From contig JAHEYM010000271.1 of NCBI GenBank assembly GCA_023251595.1, positions 1 to 5,900 of the forward strand: a stretch of DNA of 5,900 nt. The letters run 5' to 3'. The translations under genes were made by a program, and so were the position numbers. Source of the stretch: Bacteroidota bacterium (GTDB taxonomy: Bacteria; Bacteroidota; Bacteroidia; AKYH767-A; JABDAW01). This document shows, in pieces, positions 1-5,835 of this stretch (position 1 is the stretch's first letter; each line of letters starts with the position of its first letter). Under the pieces are notes generated by a model, which saw nothing but the letters and a program-made list of their open reading frames with translations, was not told the DNA's origin and searched no databases.

Positions 1-551
1 CGTGGGGAGGGAAACTGGTCTTCTTCAATTGCATCGTTGGCGGTGTCATCGATCAGCGATTCATTCCTTCTATTATGAAAGGCGTAATGGAGAAAATGAA
101 TGAAGGTCCGTTAACCGGTTCTTATGTTCGCGATGTTCGTGTTTGTGTATATGACGGCAAAATGCATCCGGTCGATTCCAATGATATTTCTTTCAAAATA
201 GCCGGCATGATGGCGTTCAAAGAAGCCTTCCATAATGCAGACCCTAAAATCATGGAGCCAATTTATGATGTAGAAGTGATGGTCCCGGAAGAACTGATGG
301 GTGAAGTGATGACTGATCTTCAGGGTCGTCGTTCTATCATCACCGGAATGGATTCAAAAAACAATTATCAGATCATAAAAGCAAGAGTTCCTCTTTCAGA
401 ACTTGACCGCTACTCTACAACGCTCCGTTCAATTACTCAGGGACGTGCAAGCTACAAGGGTAAGTATTATGATTACGCGCTGGTTCCGGGAGATATACAG
501 AAAAAGCTCACTGACGAGTATAAAAAGGTGAATGAACTGGAACATGCATAA
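1..551 (+). CDS. Elongation factor G, C-terminal part (5' end outside window); possibly an EF-G2-type paralogue
   Basis: The reading frame is open from base 3, well upstream of the first ATG at 75, so this is a 3' fragment giving 182 residues before TAA. EF-G is the cytosolic translocase that moves tRNA-mRNA through the ribosome. What is visible is the second half of domain IV (FNCIVGGVIDQRFIP, then YDGKMHPVDSNDISFKIAGMMAFKEA, matching the family's YDGS-HPVDSSE-AFKIAASMAFKEA block) followed by domain V from about residue 85 (PIYDVEVMVPEE, then GEVMTDLQGRRSIITGMDS and TQGRASYKGKYYDYALVP). The domain V stretch LDRYSTTLRSITQGRA differs from the usual EMFGYAT-LRS-TQGRG and recalls EF-G paralogues. 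This suggests a second EF-G rather than housekeeping fusA, but the G domain that would settle it is absent. The gene ends in a strong hairpin terminator at 569-604. EF-G family assignment is very secure; paralogue class is an inference at about 50%. Confidence 0.95.
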   Translation, partial: WGGKLVFFNCIVGGVIDQRFIPSIMKGVMEKMNEGPLTGSYVRDVRVCVYDGKMHPVDSNDISFKIAGMMAFKEAFHNADPKIMEPIYDVEVMVPEELMGEVMTDLQGRRSIITGMDSKNNYQIIKARVPLSELDRYSTTLRSITQGRASYKGKYYDYALVPGDIQKKLTDEYKKVNELEHA

Positions 552-568
552 TTGACGAACAGTAGTAC

Positions 569-604
569 AAAAAAAGAGGGTTGATTGCTCAACCCTCTTT
601 TTTT
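569..604. terminator. Bidirectional intrinsic terminator between convergent genes
   Basis: A perfect 16-bp inverted repeat (569-584 with 589-604) surrounds a TTGC loop. The core GAGGGTTGA/TCAACCCTC is flanked by seven A on the left and seven T on the right, so an RNA from either strand has a GC-containing stem ending in a U tract. It sits 17 nt after the EF-G stop and 18 nt beyond the stop of the minus-strand lipoprotein gene, and so can end both transcripts. Confidence 0.93.
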
Positions 605-622
605 ACCCAAAAAGGTAATTAA

Positions 623-1225
623 TTATTTACCAGATGCAGGAGCAGGTTTAACATCTTTTGCTTTATCTTTTCCTTTCGCTTCTGCCATCAATTTGTTGCA
701 GTCTGCTTCATTTTTGTCTTCGTCAGCAACTACTGCTTTCAAAGAACCATCCCATTCGGTCATTTTAGCTTTAGCGTCATCAAGTTGTTTGTGATAAGTT
801 TCCATAGCTGTTTTAGCATCAGCTTCGGTAACTTCACCTTTGTCAACTTTTGCACTCCAGTCATTGAAAGCTGTTGTAGCATCGTCGATACCTTTTTTGA
901 AATCACCATAGGATTTTTGCATTGCTGTAACTTTTTCAGCATTTGCTTTGCAACGACCCATGTGTTCTGCAGCTTTTGCTTTTTCTTCTTTTGTCTTCAT
1001 TTTGGCAGTGTCCATTCCAACATGAAGATCTTTGTCTGCATCAGCCATTTTCTTTGCACTAGCTGTCATGCCATCTCCCCAAGCAGCGAGATCTGTAGCC
1101 ATTTTAGCCCAATCTGTTTTAAAGGTTGTGATGTCGGTTTTCATTTGATCGCTGATCTTGGGTTTGCAAGAATTCAAAGCGAAAATTGTGGCAACTGCCA
1201 TGAGTGATAAAAATACTTTTTTCAT
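623..1225 (-). CDS. Lysine-rich helical lipoprotein, function unknown
   Basis: This 200-residue protein begins with a lipoprotein signal peptide: MKK, a hydrophobic stretch at residues 4-17, and lipobox LNSC with the lipidated cysteine at 20. It should therefore be exported and anchored in a membrane. The remainder is rich in Lys, Ala, Asp, Glu and Met, lacks proline until the tail (KPAPASGK) and has the heptad-like spacing of long amphipathic helices or a coiled coil. Only two more cysteines occur, Cys92 and Cys176, which could form a disulfide in the periplasm. No Bacteroidota surface-export signal of the K-(D/E)2 kind follows the cysteine (it reads CKPKISDQ), so a periplasm-facing location is more likely. 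The start is fixed by the signal peptide. Its leader has almost no G and no Shine-Dalgarno, and a -7 box lies at 1287-1294. It is not recognised as a named family; a structural or stress-related envelope role is only a guess. Confidence 0.88.
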   Translation of the reverse strand: MKKVFLSLMAVATIFALNSCKPKISDQMKTDITTFKTDWAKMATDLAAWGDGMTASAKKMADADKDLHVGMDTAKMKTKEEKAKAAEHMGRCKANAEKVTAMQKSYGDFKKGIDDATTAFNDWSAKVDKGEVTEADAKTAMETYHKQLDDAKAKMTEWDGSLKAVVADEDKNEADCNKLMAEAKGKDKAKDVKPAPASGK

Positions 1226-1286
1226 TTTGCGTTGTTTGTTTTGGTTTGTTTTTAGTTTGATGTAACTGATTGATTTGGGTAAGGCG

Positions 1287-1294
1287 CAAAAGTA
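1287..1294 (-). promoter_or_regulatory. Bacteroidota-type -7 promoter box (TACTTTTG) for the 623-1225 lipoprotein gene
   Basis: On the minus strand the sequence TACTTTTG fits the Bacteroidota sigma-A -7 consensus TAnnTTTG exactly. It lies 61 nt upstream of the ATG at 1225. A run of eight A (1297-1304) is immediately upstream, but no convincing -33 TTG at the usual 17-23 nt spacing was found. The leader that follows (about 1226-1262) is A/C-rich with a single G, typical of unstructured leaders used in this phylum instead of a Shine-Dalgarno. The box lies just beyond the reductase stop codon at 1322, and no hairpin terminator separates the two genes, so read-through from upstream is also possible. 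Confidence 0.6.
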
Positions 1295-1321
1295 CGTTTT
1301 TTTTACAACATAAAGGAAGAA

Positions 1322-2575
1322 TTATTTTTTGATTTTTTTAGTTCCCGAGAAGAGAAGTTTCATGTAGAAAGATGGTTGTTTGAGTCTTTTTCGAATGTCT
1401 AAATCATCAAACATAGAAATGATAGTTTCACGCAAAGCCTCATTACTGCCCGCTTTGTTCACCACAAAGTTGAATAACCACGGGTATGCAGCGAACTTCT
1501 GCATCCTGTGACTGAGGTGCAGTTCTCCCCAAATCTTACTGTATATAATCTGATCGTAGGATTCCAATTTTTTTGAAGAAAAATCCTGCTGTTTAATACA
1601 GTCTGACGCGACTTCGGCGGCTACCATACCGCTTTTCATTGCATTTCCGATCCCTTCTCCCGAAAATGGATCGATAAAAGAAGCCGCATCCCCGATGAGC
1701 ATATACCCGGCACCCGAAACTTTTTGTTTACGGGTTCCCAAAGGTAGTCCGAACCCTCTGACGGGTCCCTGCAGAACTGCATTTTTGAATCGCTGCTTTA
1801 GCTCTGGATCGGTCGTAATAGCAAGGTTCATACGCTCTTTCAAATTGATTTTTCCCTTGCTGATCATGTCTGTTCTCATTGCAACGCCGACATTGGCGGC
1901 CCCTCCGGGCAATGGGAAAATCCAGAGATAACCCGGCAAAAACTTCTTCAGAAAGATCAATTCAATAAAATTATCAGGATCCATCCCCGTAACTCCCTTG
2001 TAATAAGCTCTCAGACCACCACAATGACTTTTCGGATCAATAGCACTACCGACCACCTTTCTCAGGAACTGAGACTGTGCACCATCGCCGGCAATTACTA
2101 ACTTGCTGTTAATTTGAACATTACCATCTTTTGAGGTAAGAAGCCACCCTTCTCCAACACGATTAAACGTCGAAATTTCCACTCCTTCAATAAGTCTGAT
2201 CAATTTTGTTTTTCTGACTTCATCTATGAGAAAAGAATCAAAATCCATCCTTTTGGCAATCATCCCGACGGGATCAGAATTCGTATCGAAGTTGGCTTTG
2301 AATGGTATTCTGAGTGAATTTAAATTCGGCGCTACGAACTTAATCCCCCATGAATTCACCCGAATCGGTGACCCTGCCAGTCGTTTGTATAAATCCGGGT
2401 CTAATTTTTTCAAAACAGAAACAACTTTTCCGCTCAGCGCATCCCCGCAGACTTTGTCACGGGGAAAAGTTGCTTTATCCACCAATACGCAGGGAATTCC
2501 TGCCTTGGCAAGGAAAAGTGCGGCCGTCGCTCCTCCCGGTCCGGCCCCTAAAATGCAAATATCAGTTTCGATCAC
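1322..2575 (-). CDS. FAD-dependent oxidoreductase, geranylgeranyl reductase family
   Basis: The 417-residue protein carries the features of the geranylgeranyl-reductase/flavin monooxygenase fold. An N-terminal Rossmann motif GAGPGG (residues 10-15) ends in an acidic Asp33 for the FAD ribose. The family signature PRDKVCGDALSG (38-49) follows, with Cys43. The middle of the protein contains GDGAQSQ (163-169) and GYLWIFPLPGGAANVGVAM (215-233). The second FAD motif is LIGDAASFIDPFSGEGIGNAM (293-313). Family members reduce isoprenoid double bonds or oxidise small molecules; the substrate here is unknown, and a prenyl or quinone/lipid substrate is an inference. The start is GTG at 2575, because no ATG lies between it and the upstream in-frame stop and later starts would remove the Rossmann motif. 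It begins 1 nt after the TGA of the lipoprotein gene at 2577, so translation is probably coupled. Length is normal and no key motif is missing. Confidence 0.9.
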   Translation of the reverse strand: MIETDICILGAGPGGATAALFLAKAGIPCVLVDKATFPRDKVCGDALSGKVVSVLKKLDPDLYKRLAGSPIRVNSWGIKFVAPNLNSLRIPFKANFDTNSDPVGMIAKRMDFDSFLIDEVRKTKLIRLIEGVEISTFNRVGEGWLLTSKDGNVQINSKLVIAGDGAQSQFLRKVVGSAIDPKSHCGGLRAYYKGVTGMDPDNFIELIFLKKFLPGYLWIFPLPGGAANVGVAMRTDMISKGKINLKERMNLAITTDPELKQRFKNAVLQGPVRGFGLPLGTRKQKVSGAGYMLIGDAASFIDPFSGEGIGNAMKSGMVAAEVASDCIKQQDFSSKKLESYDQIIYSKIWGELHLSHRMQKFAAYPWLFNFVVNKAGSNEALRETIISMFDDLDIRKRLKQPSFYMKLLFSGTKKIKK

Positions 2576-2576
2576 T

Positions 2577-3128
2577 TCACCTATTATTGATGTTCACTTC
2601 TTCAAAAGAATTTAAGATTTGGTCCTTCATTTCGTCCGATTGATCGAGACTTTTCTCTGTCCAAACCGAAATCTGATAAAAATGTGTCGAACTCTCAAAG
2701 GTCGCCAGTTTACCTTTGATCTCATTCTTCCCGAACATACCCGAAAATCCTGCCCGATAACAATTCATGTTTGTTAACCTCAAGGGTTTTGGTTCATCAA
2801 CTTTCGCATTTCTCACCATATCATTGAGGTTAGAAATTGCAATATCAAAGTAATCTGAAAGATCAATGTCAGTCTCCTCATTATTCAGATCATCCTTCGA
2901 CTCATCAATGATAATGGCAAATGTTTTTTTTCCTGCATCACTGTATTGAAGAGATGCTTTCGGTTGAATGTCGTTCACCGGTTTCATATCGACCGGAAGT
3001 TTAATCATATATAAATTTTTTATTTTGATCTCCTTGCATTTCATTGCTGAACTACATCCGTTCAATACCAAAGCAAAACAGAAGAATATATATATTAAAT
3101 AATTATACCTTACCTTTATAAGTTCCAT
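2577..3128 (-). CDS. Small lipoprotein of unknown function
   Basis: I place the start at the ATG at 3128 (183 residues), not at the in-frame TTG at 3185. From there the product has a classic lipoprotein signal: Lys5 and Arg7, a hydrophobic core at residues 8-22, and lipobox LNGC with Cys25. The 19 extra residues from TTG would bury this signal and run through a palindromic repeat. The mature part alternates strands and helices: NLYMIKLPVDM (38-48), KASLQYSD (57-64), TFAIIIDES (69-77), an acidic loop (78-92), and a C-terminal KLATFESSTHFYQISVWTE (140-158) followed by a helix, MKDQILNSFEEV (167-178). This layout recalls PsbP/Mog1-like small alpha/beta domains, but that is a resemblance by eye only. 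It overlaps no gene and is followed after 1 nt by the reductase gene, which suggests a shared transcript. No SD-like sequence or clear TAnnTTTG box precedes it. Confidence 0.82.
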   Translation of the reverse strand: MELIKVRYNYLIYIFFCFALVLNGCSSAMKCKEIKIKNLYMIKLPVDMKPVNDIQPKASLQYSDAGKKTFAIIIDESKDDLNNEETDIDLSDYFDIAISNLNDMVRNAKVDEPKPLRLTNMNCYRAGFSGMFGKNEIKGKLATFESSTHFYQISVWTEKSLDQSDEMKDQILNSFEEVNINNR

Positions 3129-3144
3129 TCTATATCTATATATA

Positions 3145-3174
3145 TTTAAAGTCGTTGCATGCAACGCCTCTAAA
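3145..3174. repeat. 30-nt imperfect palindrome centred on GTTGCATGCAAC
   Basis: The core CGTTGCATGCAACG (3153-3166) is a perfect 14-bp palindrome. Extending outwards the arms reach 15 bp with only two mismatches, covering 3145-3174 and ending in TTTA/TAAA. It lies in the leader of the small lipoprotein gene, 17 nt upstream of its ATG. From memory, palindromes with a TTGCATGCAA core recur between genes in some Bacteroidota genomes, so this may be a degraded copy of a dispersed element. It could also be a dimeric regulator site or an mRNA hairpin. Confidence 0.75.
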
Positions 3175-3186
3175 CAACCCCTCAAC

Positions 3187-3242
3187 CTATCAACTTATCA
3201 ACTTATCAACCTATCAACTTATCAACTTATCAACTTATAAAC
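3187..3242. repeat. Seven tandem copies of an 8-bp unit, YTATCAAC
   Basis: Units at 3187, 3195, 3203, 3211, 3219, 3227 and 3235 read CTATCAAC or TTATCAAC in the order C,T,T,C,T,T,T; the last (TTATAAAC) has one mismatch. A further degenerate unit (3179-3186, ending CTCAAC) precedes them. On the coding strand of the adjoining genes it reads GTTGATAR. The array ends exactly at the base before the kinase stop codon (3243-3245), so it forms the start of that gene's 3' untranslated region. No spacers are present, so it is not a CRISPR array. Confidence 0.93.
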
Positions 3243-5714
3243 TCACCCCTGCTTCGGAATTGTAAAATGAAATACCGAGCCTTCTCCGGGAATTGATTCT
3301 GCCCATATTCTCCCACCATATCTCTCAACTATCTTTCTGCAAATTGCAAGACCTACTCCCGAACCTGGATATTCTATTTTAGGGTGAAGTCTTTGAAATA
3401 CCTGAAATATCTTATCAGCATATTCCATCGAAAACCCTAGTCCGTTGTCTTTCACCTGAAAATGCCATACTTCATTCGTTTCATCGGCAGTTATCTGTAC
3501 CAATGCATTTTCATCCCTTTTAAACTTAATTGCGTTTTCAATCAGATTATAAAAAAGCTGTAGAATTTTTGCCCTCTCTGCAAGAATGATTGGTAATTTC
3601 CCAAATTCAATCTTAAAAGAATGGTCCGTTACGCCGGGCTCAATCATATTTGGAATCTGAGCAATCAAATCACCGACATCCACCGTTTCGATCCGGCGGA
3701 CATTTGAATTGACAGTAGAATATTCCAGCAAATTATTTATGAGACGCTCCATTTGACGGGAAGCAGAAATAATATGTTGTATATACTCTAGTGTTTTGGG
3801 ATCTGTTTGATCTTTAAACTTCTTTTCAAGTAATTGGGCGAAACCTGTTGTAGGACGAAGAGGATCCTGCAGATTGACAGAGACTTCATGTGCAAATTTT
3901 TCAAGTTCATTTTTTGAACTCAACAGTTCGAGTTCCGCCAATTTTTTGAGCGTCACATCTCTTGAAGTCGTCTGAAGTTTAATTACTTCGCCTTTTGTAT
4001 TTTTGATGGGTTCAGTAATTGTTTCAAACCATATATATTCCCCGCTTTTTTTTCTTACCCTATACTCAATCAAATTATCCCTGATGCCTCCCAAAGCTTT
4101 CTGATGTGCGGTAGTTTTTACGCGCTCAATATCTCCCGGATGTAAAAAATTATAAGGATCTTTTCCCAATAATTCTTCGGGTGTATAACCCAGTAAATCT
4201 TTTACCGAAGGAGATACATATATATATGTGCCATCGGGTTTATGAAGGCATACAAGATCCTGCATGTGTTCAGAAATAAGCCGATACCTGTTCTCGCTGT
4301 CACGGAATGCTTCCTCAGCCTTTTTCCGGCCAGTATTATCTATCGCAGTCGAACGTGTTCTTAAAAATTCTCCTTTTTCATTTCTTATCGCGGTGGCATT
4401 AATCATGACAGGAAGCCGGGAACCATCTTTCCGGGTCAACACGAATTCCAGATCGCTTACGTAACCACGTTCGATTAAAAGCGGAAAATTGGTCTTGAAA
4501 ATATGAAGATCTTCGGGTACCATCAGATCAGTCAATCTAATCTTCCTGATAATCTCACTCCTCTCATAACCGAGCCATTCAAGCATAGTGTTGTTGATTC
4601 TGAGGAAGAGACCATCTTTATCGAGAGAATAATAACCACAAGGTGAGTGATTGTATAAATCTTCAATTTCAGCAGTTGATTGAAGTACCTGTTTCTCAAA
4701 TTTGACCCTTTCGCTTACATCATGAAGATTCAGCACAACACCCCGCACATTCAGATTGTACAGCAGGTTCACGATGATCCCTTCCATGTCGAGCAGTTCT
4801 CCCGACTTATTCAAAACTTTCAACAAAACAGGAAACCGGTCTCCGGGATTTTGTATTGTGTTGAGAAATAATCTCGCCGACCTGACAAAGTTCGTGTCAT
4901 TGATGATCGTAAAAATACTTTTCCCAACTGTTTCCTCAACACTGAATCCCAGCACACGACTGATCGATTGTCCTGCATAAGTAATCACACCGTGACGGTC
5001 ACATAAAATCGTAATATCAGAAACGTTCTCTATAATGGATTGAAACTTTTTCTCAATCTCCCGTTTTGCTTTTTCAGTCCGCTTCCGTTGCTCCTTCGCG
5101 ATGAACTGATAATAGACAATTCCCAGTAAAACAAAAATTGAGATTCCTGATATAACGAAAGTTCGTATCGTACGATCTTTTGTTTCACGCGCCTGTTGAT
5201 CACGCAAATAAAATATTTTATGCTCATCATCCTGCATACTTTGGATGGTCGTGTATATTTCTTCCGTGGTGGTGGCATTATCGTTAGTCGATAAAAAATC
5301 CCAGGCATTTTCAAAATCATCGTAACGTCTGATCTGATTCACTTCGTTCAGAAACTCAAGCCGGTCTTCTATCTTTAAGCTCAACTGAAATATTCTGCCT
5401 GCCGGTCCTCCTGTTCTTGGAATTAATGACTTCAGACTGTCTAAAGAAATCATCGTTTCATTTTGTGCTGAAGTGAACTCGTCGAGATCCTGTACTTCTC
5501 CGCTCAAAACATAGCCCTTGCAAAGGTTTTCAGCGGAATGAAGAGATGCGTCTACACTTTCCAACTCATAAATAATATTATGAGAATTGGTCACAAAATC
5601 AGGTATTTTCAACAAATGAATCGTGCTGAAAATTGAGATCATGAAATTGATCATCACCAGAATCAGCACCAAAGCAAATACAAAAATTGTCTGCTTCTTA
5701 TCGAGCCATTTCAT
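3243..5714 (-). CDS. Membrane sensor histidine kinase-like protein: TM-CHASE3-TM-PAS-PAS-PAS-HisKA-like-HATPase
   Basis: This 823-residue protein is anchored by TM helices at about 10-32 and 182-203, which enclose a periplasmic CHASE3-type helical sensor (signature AENLCKGYVLSGE, 61-73). No HAMP domain is apparent after TM2; a charged helix (204-222) leads to three PAS domains at about 222-335, 347-462 and 474-590. The dimerisation helix (601-630) reads FAHEVSVNLQDPLR where relatives have FAYVASHDLQEPLR: Val613 stands at the phospho-acceptor His position, and the following acidic residue is Asn614. The ATP-binding domain looks complete, with N-box NLIENAIK (Asn727), G1 DNGLG (756-760), F-box IFQVFQRLH and G2 GSGVGLA (784-790). 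I chose ATG 5714; the GTG at 5720 lies inside repeat sequence and adds only two residues. Another kinase gene ends upstream at 5836, and no response regulator is visible. The sensor role follows from the family; whether it autophosphorylates is doubtful. Confidence 0.95.
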   Translation of the reverse strand: MKWLDKKQTIFVFALVLILVMINFMISIFSTIHLLKIPDFVTNSHNIIYELESVDASLHSAENLCKGYVLSGEVQDLDEFTSAQNETMISLDSLKSLIPRTGGPAGRIFQLSLKIEDRLEFLNEVNQIRRYDDFENAWDFLSTNDNATTTEEIYTTIQSMQDDEHKIFYLRDQQARETKDRTIRTFVISGISIFVLLGIVYYQFIAKEQRKRTEKAKREIEKKFQSIIENVSDITILCDRHGVITYAGQSISRVLGFSVEETVGKSIFTIINDTNFVRSARLFLNTIQNPGDRFPVLLKVLNKSGELLDMEGIIVNLLYNLNVRGVVLNLHDVSERVKFEKQVLQSTAEIEDLYNHSPCGYYSLDKDGLFLRINNTMLEWLGYERSEIIRKIRLTDLMVPEDLHIFKTNFPLLIERGYVSDLEFVLTRKDGSRLPVMINATAIRNEKGEFLRTRSTAIDNTGRKKAEEAFRDSENRYRLISEHMQDLVCLHKPDGTYIYVSPSVKDLLGYTPEELLGKDPYNFLHPGDIERVKTTAHQKALGGIRDNLIEYRVRKKSGEYIWFETITEPIKNTKGEVIKLQTTSRDVTLKKLAELELLSSKNELEKFAHEVSVNLQDPLRPTTGFAQLLEKKFKDQTDPKTLEYIQHIISASRQMERLINNLLEYSTVNSNVRRIETVDVGDLIAQIPNMIEPGVTDHSFKIEFGKLPIILAERAKILQLFYNLIENAIKFKRDENALVQITADETNEVWHFQVKDNGLGFSMEYADKIFQVFQRLHPKIEYPGSGVGLAICRKIVERYGGRIWAESIPGEGSVFHFTIPKQG

Positions 5715-5719
5715 ACACA

Positions 5720-5724
5720 CCCCT
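5720..5724 (-). promoter_or_regulatory. Shine-Dalgarno-like AGGGG before the kinase start
   Basis: On the minus strand AGGGG is followed by 5 nt (TGTGT) and then ATG at 5714, a good spacing for ribosome binding. It is part of a repeat-like leader (AGGGGT twice, next to a hairpin). Purine-rich SD sites are uncommon in Bacteroidota, so it may be coincidental, but it supports ATG 5714 over GTG 5720. Confidence 0.4.
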
Positions 5725-5726
5725 GA

Positions 5727-5742
5727 CCCCTCTCAAGAGGGG
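5727..5742. repeat. GC-rich hairpin CCCCTC-TCAA-GAGGGG in the kinase leader
   Basis: A perfect 6-bp stem closes a 4-nt loop. On the kinase's coding strand it reads CCCCTC TTGA GAGGGG, ends 12 nt upstream of the ATG at 5714 and is followed directly by two AGGGGT units at 5719-5731. It resembles a dispersed intergenic motif I remember from Bacteroidota genomes, which is recollection only. It lacks a following T tract in the minus direction, so it is not an intrinsic terminator for the upstream gene. Confidence 0.65.
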
Positions 5743-5780
5743 AATTTTATTAAGAAGATTTGATTTTCCTTTCAGCGGTG

Positions 5781-5787
5781 CAAATTA
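5781..5787 (-). promoter_or_regulatory. Possible -7 promoter box (TAATTTG) for the kinase gene
   Basis: The minus strand reads TAATTTGCACC, one base short of TAnnTTTG and close to the TACTTTTGCGCC found before the 623-1225 lipoprotein gene. It lies 66 nt upstream of ATG 5714, similar to the 61 nt seen there. No -33 TTG at the expected spacing was found. A tentative call. Confidence 0.33.
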
Positions 5788-5805
5788 CAACATATTATTT
5801 TATCT

Positions 5806-5833
5806 GACCCCTAACCCCTAACCCCTAACCCCT
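5806..5833. repeat. Four tandem AACCCCT heptamers; (GGGGTTA)3GGGG on the minus strand
   Basis: Units start at 5806 (GACCCCT, one mismatch), 5813, 5820 and 5827 (AACCCCT). On the coding strand of the flanking kinase genes this gives four uninterrupted GGGG tracts (5829-5832, 5822-5825, 5815-5818, 5808-5811) separated by identical TTA loops, an ideal intramolecular G-quadruplex motif. It begins 3 nt after the stop codon of the upstream kinase. Two more copies of the ACCCCT unit occur at 5719-5731. Confidence 0.93.
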
Positions 5834-5835
5834 TT

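Noticed and set aside
585..1207. Plus-strand open frames at 585-794 and 785-1207
   Set aside because: They are antisense to a well-supported lipoprotein gene; their Ser/Phe/Cys-rich translations are what a Lys/Ala-rich gene gives on its other strand.
1226..1321. Terminator downstream of the reductase
   Set aside because: The A8 run and AT-rich sequence have no preceding GC stem; the region is better explained as the lipoprotein promoter and leader.
2226..2643. Plus-strand open frames opposite the reductase N-terminus
   Set aside because: They lie antisense to the conserved FAD-binding motifs, show no family motif, and cross the gene junction.
3129..3185. Longer lipoprotein start at TTG 3185
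   Set aside because: It would add 19 residues through the palindromic repeat and displace the signal peptide; ATG 3128 gives a standard lipoprotein signal.
3187..3242. CRISPR array or DnaA-box cluster
   Set aside because: Units are 8 bp and directly contiguous with no spacers; TTATCAAC does not fit TTATCCACA, and no origin-associated gene is present.
5030..5320. Minus-strand frame inside the kinase gene
   Set aside because: It lies in another frame of the kinase, in the region coding for CHASE3, TM2 and the linker, and has no coherent features of its own.
5715..5720. GTG start at 5720 for the kinase
   Set aside because: It sits in the repeat-like leader and adds only two residues; ATG 5714 has an SD-like AGGGG at good spacing.
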